Shown: positions 9,388-16,188 of the stretch, one piece after another
Numbering within the stretch: position 1 is the first letter of the stretch
Layout of the letters: each line of letters starts with the position of its first letter
NCBI GenBank assembly: GCA_000437215.1
Contig: FR898625.1
Coordinates: 1-41,319 of the forward strand
Direction of reading: 5' to 3'
DNA: 41,319 nt
Source of the DNA: Clostridium sp. CAG:440
GTDB taxonomy: Bacteria > Bacillota > Clostridia > TANB77 > CAG-508
Made by a program: the position numbers and the translations under genes
The notes under the pieces: model-generated
Told to the model about the DNA's origin: nothing
The model's input: the letters and a program-made list of their open reading frames with translations, nothing else
The model's database searches: none

Positions 9388-10176
9388 ATGAGTTTTTTTC
9401 AAGTATTATCATATTTTGTGATATATTCCTTTTTAGGATGGATATTAGAATCAATTTTTAGGTCTTTTTGTGAAAAAAAACTTATAAATACAGGATTTTT
9501 AATTGGTCCAATATGTCCTATATATGGAGCAGGAGCAATAATTATGTTACTATTTATGGGACAATTAAAAGGAAAAATAATTGTACTATTTTTTGTATCA
9601 ATGCTTGTACTTACAGTATGGGAATACGTAGTTGGAGTATTTTTAGAAAAAGTTTTTAAAACAAAATATTGGGATTATTCAGATCATAAGATAAATTTTC
9701 AAGGAAGAATTTGCTTGACAAATTCTATATTTTGGGGTTTACTAGGTGTAGGGTTTATTAATTATATACATCCATATATATTAAGTTTAATAAATATGGT
9801 AGATGTAAATATTTTTAAAAACATAATTCATATTTCAACAGCTATAATTATAATTGATACAATTATAAGCATAATAAAGGTTATAAATATAAAACCTGCA
9901 TGGCAAAAAGTTAAAGATTTAAATAATGAAATAAAAGATAAGCTAAAGGAAATAAAAGAATCTTCGAAACTTAATAAACAAAAGGTACCAGAAGATGTAA
10001 ATAAAACAGTAGTTGAATTAGAAAAAAGAAGAAATAAAATTGCAAGAAAATTATATAAATATGTATATAGATTAAAAAATGCATTTCCAGCAATAGATAC
10101 AAAGGAAATAACAGAAATATTAAATAAAAAAATAACATTTAAAAAAAATAAAACAAATGAAAAAGGGAGGAAATAA
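9388..10176 (+). CDS. CmpB-family putative ABC-type membrane protein (DUF1113)
   Basis: This 262-residue protein has five or six hydrophobic segments in the first 165 residues and a charged, helical C-terminal third rich in K and E. The start SFFQVLSYFVIYSFLGWILES and the GFLIGPICPIYG motif (about 40-51) are typical of the CmpB/DUF1113 family, annotated as a putative type IV ABC-transporter permease. Another family hallmark, WEYVVGVFLEKVFKTKYWDYS, is split across about 79-100. The biochemical function of this family is not settled. Its stop codon overlaps the start of the next gene by one base (TAATG), so the two are co-translated. Confidence 0.75.
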   Translation: MSFFQVLSYFVIYSFLGWILESIFRSFCEKKLINTGFLIGPICPIYGAGAIIMLLFMGQLKGKIIVLFFVSMLVLTVWEYVVGVFLEKVFKTKYWDYSDHKINFQGRICLTNSIFWGLLGVGFINYIHPYILSLINMVDVNIFKNIIHISTAIIIIDTIISIIKVINIKPAWQKVKDLNNEIKDKLKEIKESSKLNKQKVPEDVNKTVVELEKRRNKIARKLYKYVYRLKNAFPAIDTKEITEILNKKITFKKNKTNEKGRK

Positions 10177-11105
10177 TGGTACAAGAGGTATATATAATAG
10201 ATGACGATGATTCATCAATATTGGTTTTTAGAGAATTATTTAAAAATGACCCTGAATATAAATTTATAAATGTCAAGTCAGAGCAAATTGATGTTGCGTT
10301 AAAAAATATTCCATCTTTAATAATTATAAATGAAGATGCAGTAGATAGAGATGTTGTAGAGCTTTGCAAACAGATTAGAACAGATGAAGATAATACAATT
10401 ACTCCAGTCATAGTAGTATCTTCAAATAGTGAAAAATCTCATAGAGTAAAAATATTGCAAGAAGCAATAGAATATTTTATAAAAAAACCAGTAGATGAAG
10501 AGTATTTATATTATACTATAAAAAATTTAAATAGATTACTTACAATAAATAGAAGAATTAGTCCTCTTACAGGATTGCCAGGAAATGTACAAATTCATGC
10601 AGAGTTAAAAAAGAGAATATTAAATAGAGAGCCATTTTCAGTGTTATATTTAGATTTAGATAATTTTAAAGCATATAATGATGTATATGGATTCTTAAAA
10701 GGTGACGAAATTATAGAATTCACAGCAGAAACAATATGCAAATGCTTACATAATGCATATAATGAAAATGTATTTATTGGGCATATAGGTGGAGATGATT
10801 TTGTAGGAATAATTCCGGACTTACACTGTGATAAAGTATGTCAACAAATACTTGCAACATTTGATGCAAAATCTCTTAAGTTTTTTACACAGGAAGATCG
10901 AGAAAAAGGTTATATAGAAGTTGCAAATAGAAAGGGAATAATAGAACAATTTCCACTTACTTCTTTGTCAATTGGAGTTGTTGTTGCAGATGTTGGAAGA
11001 TTTCATAATATACTAGAAATAGGAGAGGTTGGAGCCCAAGTAAAACATGCGGCAAAATCTGTAATGGGAAGTAGTTATGCAATTGATAGAAGAAAAGAAG
11101 GATAG
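10176..11105 (+). CDS. Receiver-GGDEF protein with degenerate receiver (putative diguanylate cyclase)
   Basis: Residues 1-120 form a response-regulator fold: DDDD acidic pocket (9-12), and a KKP motif near 106. The phospho-accepting Asp of the third strand is replaced by Asn52 in the context LIIINEDA, so normal phosphorylation is unlikely. Residues about 130-309 form a GGDEF domain with LTGLPG, DLDNFKAYND and the active-site GGDDF (about 207-211), so cyclic di-GMP synthesis is plausible. No RxxD inhibitory site precedes GGDDF. The gene is translationally coupled to the CmpB-like gene upstream. How the protein is controlled is unclear given the altered receiver. Confidence 0.8.
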   Translation: MVQEVYIIDDDDSSILVFRELFKNDPEYKFINVKSEQIDVALKNIPSLIIINEDAVDRDVVELCKQIRTDEDNTITPVIVVSSNSEKSHRVKILQEAIEYFIKKPVDEEYLYYTIKNLNRLLTINRRISPLTGLPGNVQIHAELKKRILNREPFSVLYLDLDNFKAYNDVYGFLKGDEIIEFTAETICKCLHNAYNENVFIGHIGGDDFVGIIPDLHCDKVCQQILATFDAKSLKFFTQEDREKGYIEVANRKGIIEQFPLTSLSIGVVVADVGRFHNILEIGEVGAQVKHAAKSVMGSSYAIDRRKEG

Positions 11106-11163
11106 CAATAGATTTAAAATAAAAATATATATTGCATTACGTGAGATGGAAGGAAGAATAAAA

Positions 11164-12555
11164 ATGAAATTAAACAAAAGAAATTCAAAAGGAATAACTT
11201 TAATTGCTTTAATTGTAACAATTATTGGAATTTTAATATTGGCAAGTGTAAGCATAAATATCTTGTTCGGAGAAAATGGCATAATAGAAAAAACAAAGAG
11301 AGCAAGAGGGGAATATAATAATTCTCAAATCGCGGAACAACAGGATTTGGAAGAAGTAGAAAAACAATTAGCTGAATATGAAAATACATTACCTGAAAAT
11401 ACAGCTCAAAATCCACAAAATGCTGGAACACAGGTTAAGATGCCTTCAAGTTGGTATACTACAATACCTGCTTATATTTCAACAGAAGATGGAAAAACAA
11501 TTAAAAGGTCAGTAAAGGTAGCTAGTGTTGTGGCTGTTGCAACAGGAAATGGTGAAACAGTACCAGTACCTAATGATTTTTACTATGTGGGAGGAACAAT
11601 ATCATCTGGAGTAGTAATATCAGACAACAAGGAAGATCAAAATAAATATGTTGATGAAGAAAATGGTGATGTTCCAGCGGGAGTTGTATATAATGAAGAT
11701 GGAACAATAAATAAAGAAAGTTCTGATTTAAAAGGAAATCAATTTGTATGGATACCTGTTGAAGCAAATAATTATAAAAAAATGGATTTAGGTAAAGCGA
11801 ATGCAAATTGGGAAAAACAAACTAATACAGCAGAATTACCACAAATACAAAAATATGGTGGATTTTATATAGGGAGATATGAAGCTGGAACAAGTGAGAT
11901 TACATTATCAACTGGAATAGATTTTGCTGGCCAAAATACAGCATCTAACTGGCAAAATTCAAAATTTTCAATAAGAAATGGATTAAATCAAACATCAACA
12001 GGAAAGATAACGCAAAAAGCCGGAGAAATACCATATTATCATGCAGATTATGAAACTGCTCTAAAGTTATGCAATGATATGTATCAAACAGAATATATAC
12101 AAAGTGGATTGGTAACAGGAACAATGTGGGATGCTATGATGAAATTTATTGCTGGTGGTGATGATAGAATAATAACATCATTAAGTTCATGGGGAAATTA
12201 TAATAATGGAAATGTAAAATATACTATAGGAAATGGAAGATATGCAGAGATAAATCCAGATAATGGAGAAATGACATCAAAATTTACAACAAGTGATGGA
12301 CAATATCATTATGGAATAAACACAACAGCAATGTCGGAAGATGTAAAAAAGAAAAATATATATGATGTAGCAGGAAATTTATGGGAATGGACCCAAGAAG
12401 CTTCTTATCCAAATAACAAATCAGAATCATATATGCTTCATGGAGGAAGTTTTAAAAACAGTTTTTCTGTTAATCCTGCTTGTTATCGTGGATATGGTGC
12501 TGCAACAGGAACACATACAACACGTGGCTTTCGTCCAGCACTTTATATAAAATAA
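11164..12555 (+). CDS. Prepilin-like protein with C-terminal SUMF1-type domain
   Basis: The 463-residue protein begins with a short basic leader and the type IV prepilin signature KGITLIALIVTIIGILILA (about 9-27), the site where a prepilin peptidase would cut. After a charged coil (about 40-75), the C-terminal half resembles the formylglycine-generating-enzyme/SUMF1 fold: WIPVEANNY, GGFYIGRYEAG, DVAGNLWEWTQE and a final HGGSFKNS...RGFRPALY block. Catalytic activity is doubtful; this fold often serves only for binding when fused to pilins. I chose the ATG at 11164, which has GGAAGGA upstream and places the pilin motif near the start. The upstream gene ends 58 bp before it. Confidence 0.75.
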   Translation: MKLNKRNSKGITLIALIVTIIGILILASVSINILFGENGIIEKTKRARGEYNNSQIAEQQDLEEVEKQLAEYENTLPENTAQNPQNAGTQVKMPSSWYTTIPAYISTEDGKTIKRSVKVASVVAVATGNGETVPVPNDFYYVGGTISSGVVISDNKEDQNKYVDEENGDVPAGVVYNEDGTINKESSDLKGNQFVWIPVEANNYKKMDLGKANANWEKQTNTAELPQIQKYGGFYIGRYEAGTSEITLSTGIDFAGQNTASNWQNSKFSIRNGLNQTSTGKITQKAGEIPYYHADYETALKLCNDMYQTEYIQSGLVTGTMWDAMMKFIAGGDDRIITSLSSWGNYNNGNVKYTIGNGRYAEINPDNGEMTSKFTTSDGQYHYGINTTAMSEDVKKKNIYDVAGNLWEWTQEASYPNNKSESYMLHGGSFKNSFSVNPACYRGYGAATGTHTTRGFRPALYIK

Positions 12556-12573
12556 ATTTATAATATTAAATGA

Positions 12574-12637
12574 TGAATAAGTAAATAAAATTCCTAATAT
12601 AAATAATATATAAAATATTTATATTAGGAGTTTTTTT
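12574..12637 (+). promoter_or_regulatory. Terminator hairpin that also holds the cwlD ribosome site, with a candidate promoter across its left arm
   Basis: A perfect 14-bp stem (TCCTAATATAAATA at 12592-12605 with TATTTATATTAGGA at 12616-12629) is followed by seven T residues and then the cwlD ATG. The AGGAG ribosome site of cwlD lies in the right arm, so any transcript from the upstream gene would be stopped or have the site masked. A weak TGAATA (12574) and TATAAATA (12598) pair, 18 bp apart, would start RNA after the left arm and leave the site free. That promoter call is tentative; it loosely resembles sporulation sigma-factor promoters. Confidence 0.55.
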
Positions 12638-12826
12638 ATGGTTGTTTTAAATAAAAAGAGAATAACATTAGTGGCTATAGCAGCATGTTTTTCAATTTTT
12701 GCATTTATGTTTACAACAGCAAAGCTAGATACAAAAGAAACAGTAGTTTTACCAGTATCAGGAAAAACAATAGTATTAGATGCTGGACATGGAATACCAG
12801 ATGAAGGGGTTAGCTTACTGCATTAA
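12638..12826 (+). CDS. cwlD: CwlD amidase, 5' fragment (interrupted by the mobile element)
   Basis: CwlD is the N-acetylmuramoyl-L-alanine amidase needed, with PdaA, to make muramic delta-lactam in the spore cortex. This fragment encodes the membrane/signal segment (about 8-27) and the first conserved strand VLDAGHGIPDEG, whose His is the first zinc ligand. From codon 55 on the sequence belongs to the element and gives GVSLLH and a stop. The other zinc ligands and the catalytic Glu are in the fragment at 40468-41011, so this piece cannot be active alone. True chromosomal sequence ends at the CAGATGA core (12798-12804). Joined to the right fragment it gives 235 codons plus a stop, close to the 237 residues of Bacillus CwlD. 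Confidence 0.9.
   Translation: MVVLNKKRITLVAIAACFSIFAFMFTTAKLDTKETVVLPVSGKTIVLDAGHGIPDEGVSLLH
12798..12824. other. attL: left junction of the element
   Basis: The core CAGATGA (12798-12804) also occurs at 40464-40470. Element-side TTACTGCATT (12815-12824) is the exact reverse complement of AATGCAGTAA inside the right end. When the ends are joined in the circular form, these arms sit symmetrically around a central GA dinucleotide, as expected for a large serine recombinase attP. Confidence 0.8.
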
Positions 12827-12862
12827 GTAAAAAATAGAAGTAACTATTCCTTTATAAAAAAT

Positions 12863-12893
12863 AATTGCAGATGTAAAAGTTTGCAATTTTTTT
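12863..12893 (+). terminator. Terminator at the left end of the element
   Basis: AATTGCA pairs with TGCAATT around a 12-nt loop and is followed by a T-run. It would stop the truncated cwlD transcript 40-70 bp inside the element and insulate the first cargo operon. Confidence 0.65.
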
Positions 12894-12954
12894 AATTTCT
12901 GTTGAAAGTGAAAAGACATGATGATAGAATAAGAAAAAAGAAAAGGAGTATCAC

Positions 12955-13503
12955 ATGGAATTAGTAGATATTGTAGATGAAAATAATAAATTAACTGGAC
13001 AAATTGAAGATAGATGGGTAGCATATAATAAAGGACTATGGAGAAGGACAGTTTCTTGTTGGATAATGAATGAAAAAGGAGAAGTACTTTTGCAAAAAAG
13101 AACAGCAAATAAAATAAGAAATCCAAATAAATGGGCAAAAACTGGAGGACAAGTTGACAGTGGAGAAACTGTTGAAGAGGCTATATTTAGAGAAGTAAAA
13201 GAAGAATTAGGAATTGAAATTCCTAAAGAGCAAATTAAAGTTGTAGATATTTATAAAAGTAATGATAAAAACAAACGATTTGGGTATAATTTTATTTTTA
13301 TAGTGAATTATAAAATAAAAGATTATATATTACAAAAAGAAGAAGTAGCAGCAGTTAAGTATGTTACGATTGAAGATATGGAATTAATAAAAAAAGAAAA
13401 TGATTCTAATTATACTTTCTGTAGCTGGGATGATGAGGATTTTTATAGAGAAATGGAATTATTAAAAGAAAAAAGAAAACAAATTTTAGGTGAGAAAAAA
13501 TGA
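12955..13503 (+). CDS. NUDIX hydrolase
   Basis: The 182-residue protein carries a full NUDIX box: GGQVDSGETVEEAIF (about 63-77) followed by REVKEELGI. The preceding NKWAKTGG and the N-terminal LVDIVDENN...WRRTVSCWIM resemble the subgroup related to isopentenyl-diphosphate isomerase/YfcD. NUDIX enzymes cleave nucleoside diphosphates linked to other groups; the substrate is unknown here. The ATG has an AAAAGGAG ribosome site. Its stop codon overlaps the next start (ATGA), so it forms the head of a three-gene operon with a phosphoesterase and an amidotransferase. It is element cargo, with no clear link to mobility. Confidence 0.88.
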   Translation: MELVDIVDENNKLTGQIEDRWVAYNKGLWRRTVSCWIMNEKGEVLLQKRTANKIRNPNKWAKTGGQVDSGETVEEAIFREVKEELGIEIPKEQIKVVDIYKSNDKNKRFGYNFIFIVNYKIKDYILQKEEVAAVKYVTIEDMELIKKENDSNYTFCSWDDEDFYREMELLKEKRKQILGEKK

Positions 13504-14228
13504 AAATTGGAATAATAACAGATGTTCATAGTAATATTATTGCACTAAATGAGGTATTAAATAAATTTGAGAGAATCAAAGTAGATAAAATAATCTGTTG
13601 TGGAGATATAATTGGAATAGGACCAAAACCAGAAGAAACAGTACAGGAATTAATGAAAAATAAAGATAAATTAATAGCGATAAGAGGAAATCATGAACAA
13701 TATTTATTAAAAGGATTACCAAAAAATGTACATGATGATAAAAGAGCAATGAGTTTAGAAGAAATAGATAATCACGAATGGACACACAGTAAATTAAGCG
13801 AAAATTCTAAAAATTTTATTAGCCAATTCAAAATATCAAACATAATAGAAATTGAAGGGAAGAAAATACACATTGTCCATTATCCAAATAATGAAGATGG
13901 AATATATAAAAAACATATTAAAAATCCTACAATCAAGCAAAACCAAGAAATGTTTAGTGGAATAAATGCTGATATATTCATATATGGACATACACATACA
14001 ATAAGTATTAATAATAAAAACAATAAATGGTATATAAATCCAGGTTCTTTAGGATGTCCAGCAAAAAGTAATATAGCAAATGCAGGAATATTAGAAATAA
14101 ATAAGAATGAGGTATATTACAAACAATTAAAAATAGAATATAATGTTAATGAAGTAATACAAGAAATAGAAAGATTAAAATTTCCGTTTTACAAAGGAAT
14201 ATTAAAAATTTTCTATGGAAAGGAATAG
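13500..14228 (+). CDS. Metallophosphoesterase (YfcE/MJ0936-like)
   Basis: The 242-residue protein has the calcineurin-like metal-binding motifs in order: DVHSN (residues 8-12), GDIIGIGP (about 40-47), GNHEQ (about 63-67), and GHTHT (about 162-166) near the end of the fold, with NPGSLG after it. These bind two metal ions and hydrolyse phosphomono- or diesters. It overlaps the NUDIX stop codon and its own stop overlaps the GTG of the next gene, so the three are translationally coupled. The substrate cannot be told; the partnership with a NUDIX enzyme suggests nucleotide or nucleotide-sugar turnover. Confidence 0.88.
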   Translation: MKIGIITDVHSNIIALNEVLNKFERIKVDKIICCGDIIGIGPKPEETVQELMKNKDKLIAIRGNHEQYLLKGLPKNVHDDKRAMSLEEIDNHEWTHSKLSENSKNFISQFKISNIIEIEGKKIHIVHYPNNEDGIYKKHIKNPTIKQNQEMFSGINADIFIYGHTHTISINNKNNKWYINPGSLGCPAKSNIANAGILEINKNEVYYKQLKIEYNVNEVIQEIERLKFPFYKGILKIFYGKE

Positions 14229-14935
14229 TGAAATTTATAATGAGAAACAAACCAATAATTGGAATAATAGGAAAAGTACAACCAAAATATGATGAAGATT
14301 TATGGCATAGAATTGATGAAGTAGATGAAATAAGATATCTAATAGTAAAAAATGGTGGGATTGCTATAATATTGTTACCAACAGAAGTAACAATGAAATT
14401 TAATGACAATGATATTAAAGATGAGAAGGAATTAAATAGCGAAGAAGTAGAAGGATTATATAAGCAAATTGAATTATGTGATGGTTTTATTTTACAAGGA
14501 GGATTATATAGTTGTAAATACGAAATTGAAATTGCAAAAAAGGTTATAGAATTAAATAAACCATTAATTGGAATATGTGCTGGATTTAATAATATATTAA
14601 GGGCTTTAGGTAGTGATGTAATTTTAGATAAGAGCAAAAGCCATGATATATATGATAAAAATTATAGACATAAAATTAAAATAGAAAAGGGAACTGAACT
14701 ATATAAACTAATAGAAAAAGAAGAAATAGATGTTAATAGTATTCATTCAATGATAGCAATAAAAGAATTAGTAGAACCTTATGCAAAAATTTCATCATAT
14801 TCTGAAGATGGTCTTGTTGAAAGTTTTGAATTATCAAATAAAAAATTTGTTATGGGAATAAAATGGCATCCAGAATTATTATTTAATGAAAAATATGTAG
14901 ATAGGTTGTTTGAAAAGTTTATTAATGAATGCTGA
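14228..14935 (+). CDS. Class I glutamine amidotransferase-like / gamma-glutamyl hydrolase (peptidase C26)
   Basis: The 235-residue protein resembles PuuD-type gamma-glutamyl-GABA hydrolases. Visible motifs are the N-terminal PIIGIIGKV, the oxyanion strand GFILQGGL (about 89-96), the nucleophile elbow GICAGFNNILRALG (Cys near 118), and the HPELLF catalytic His/Glu pair (about 217-222). The start is either GTG at 14228, which overlaps the upstream stop, or ATG at 14240; AAAGGA sits 3 nt from the first and 15 nt from the second, so neither is ideal. It ends the cargo operon that begins with the NUDIX gene. The substrate is unknown. Confidence 0.82.
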   Translation: MKFIMRNKPIIGIIGKVQPKYDEDLWHRIDEVDEIRYLIVKNGGIAIILLPTEVTMKFNDNDIKDEKELNSEEVEGLYKQIELCDGFILQGGLYSCKYEIEIAKKVIELNKPLIGICAGFNNILRALGSDVILDKSKSHDIYDKNYRHKIKIEKGTELYKLIEKEEIDVNSIHSMIAIKELVEPYAKISSYSEDGLVESFELSNKKFVMGIKWHPELLFNEKYVDRLFEKFINEC

Positions 14936-15048
14936 TATATGAAAAATATAGAATCAAAAAATAAGATTGTGATAATCAAAATAAAACTGAAATACAAATA
15001 AAAGTAAAAACAAAATTATGATAAATAAATTATATAAAATAGATTTTA

Positions 15049-15084
15049 TTAAAGACTGAGTTCATAAATACTTGGTCTTTTTTT
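15049..15084 (+). terminator. Weak terminator after the amidotransferase operon
   Basis: AAAGACTGAGT pairs imperfectly with ACTTGGTCTTT and is followed by a T-run of eight, just before the ribosome site of the helix-turn-helix gene. Confidence 0.5.
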
Positions 15085-15107
15085 GATAGGAGATGATGTG
15101 AAATAAA

Positions 15108-15593
15108 ATGAACAAATCAGATTTAAAAGGATTATGGATGCCATCAGAAATATTGATAAACAACAAATTATCAGATAAAGAAAAAATAATATTATCTATG
15201 ATTATATATTTAAGTAAAGATAAAGGATATTGTTTTGCAACTAACAATTATTTTTCTGATATTTTAAATGTAACAGTAGTAAGTATATCAAGAATAATAA
15301 ATTCTTTAAAGAAAAAGAATTATATAAAAATAAATATGAATTATAAATCGAATTCAAAAGAAATAGAAAATAGACAAATAATACCTTTGAAGAAAGTTAT
15401 AAACAAGTATTATCAAAATTGTGGATACGCTATTAACAAAAATGATAAAACGAATCATCAAAATTGTAAAATATCTATTAATACAAATGATAAAGATATA
15501 AAAAGAAATATAAAAAATAAAAAGTATATAGGCAGAGAATATCCAGAAGAATTTTTAAATGGACTATATGCAAATTTAGATACAAACTTGTAA
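15108..15593 (+). CDS. Helix-turn-helix protein, possible replication/maintenance factor of the element
   Basis: This 161-residue protein opens with KGLWMPSEILINNKLSDKEK and continues with a winged-helix-like region (about 20-85, including NYFSDILNVTVVSISRIINSL). This arrangement is common in plasmid, phage and mobilizable-element proteins annotated as helix-turn-helix or replication-initiator-like. The middle is lysine/asparagine-rich and probably unstructured. The tail REYPEEFLNGLYANLDTN is recurrent in such proteins. AGGAG lies 15 nt from the ATG, rather far; no better start exists because ATGATGTGA in between ends in a stop. A role in element replication or regulation is inferred from position next to mobC. 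Confidence 0.6.
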   Translation: MNKSDLKGLWMPSEILINNKLSDKEKIILSMIIYLSKDKGYCFATNNYFSDILNVTVVSISRIINSLKKKNYIKINMNYKSNSKEIENRQIIPLKKVINKYYQNCGYAINKNDKTNHQNCKISINTNDKDIKRNIKNKKYIGREYPEEFLNGLYANLDTNL

Positions 15594-15607
15594 TTGTAAC
15601 AAATATA

Positions 15608-15746
15608 TGTGATATTAGGAAATTATATTACCTAATATCACATAAAAATTGTACACAAATTTCTTACAAAATTTGGCACACGAACAAAGACGCGACATAT
15701 AAGTAATCTAAAATGATAGGATATTTTAATCATGTTGCTTTTGTTC
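15608..15746 (+). ncRNA. Structured leader element, copy 1 (upstream of mobC)
   Basis: Three hairpins occur in a row. P1 is a 12-bp perfect stem (15608-15619 with 15631-15642). P2 pairs CAAATTT with AAATTTG (15656-15675). P3 pairs GCGACAT (15692-15698) with ATGTTGC (15732-15738), extended by AACAAA with TTTGTT. A second copy lies at 37136-37268 upstream of the serine recombinase, with the same order of stems, a nearly identical P2/P3 sequence and compensatory changes in P3. It may be an RNA regulator or a DNA site for a transfer protein. I do not recognise it as a known family. Confidence 0.65.
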
Positions 15747-15864
15747 TGTTTGACTTTATTTTAGGCAAGCTTCCCATTTGTAATACAAATGGATTTGAAA
15801 CTAGAGATTAGCAATGAAGAATTGGGAGAACCCAAACCCCATAAATAGAAAGGATAGGTTAATT

Positions 15865-16188
15865 ATGGCAGAGAAAAAACAAAATAAAAATAGACATTTT
15901 AATTTTAGAGTAAATGAAAAAGAGTATAAAAAAATAAAAAGTAAAATAGAAAAATCAAAATTAAATACTAGCGAATATTTATTAAGAACTGCAGTGGAAA
16001 AAGACATTATAGTGGTAGATGGATTAGAAGAAATAATAATGCAATTAAGAAAAATAGGAAATAACATAAATCAACTAACTAAATTATGCAATCAAGGAAG
16101 ATTAACAAATATAAATTTAGAAGATGTAAAAAAGGAGATGAAGTCTATTTGGCAATTATTAAATTTACTAATTCAAAAGCAGAGTTAA
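15865..16188 (+). CDS. mobC: MobC-like relaxosome accessory protein
   Basis: The 107-residue basic protein reads RHFNFRVNEKEYKKIKSKIE near its start, a ribbon-helix-helix-like DNA-binding region typical of MobC/MbeC proteins. The later block EEIIMQLRKIGNNINQLTKLCN (split across about 63-84) is the characteristic helix of this family. It helps the relaxase open DNA at oriT. I use the ATG at 15865, behind GAAAGGATAGG, instead of an in-frame ATG 51 bp upstream that has no matching family sequence. The 3' end overlaps the relaxase start by 40 bp. Confidence 0.85.
   Translation: MAEKKQNKNRHFNFRVNEKEYKKIKSKIEKSKLNTSEYLLRTAVEKDIIVVDGLEEIIMQLRKIGNNINQLTKLCNQGRLTNINLEDVKKEMKSIWQLLNLLIQKQS

Noticed and set aside
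15600..15864. oriT upstream of mobC
   Set aside because: The position is right and hairpins are present, but no nick-site motif could be assigned, and the same structure occurs before the recombinases, so I list it as a structured leader.
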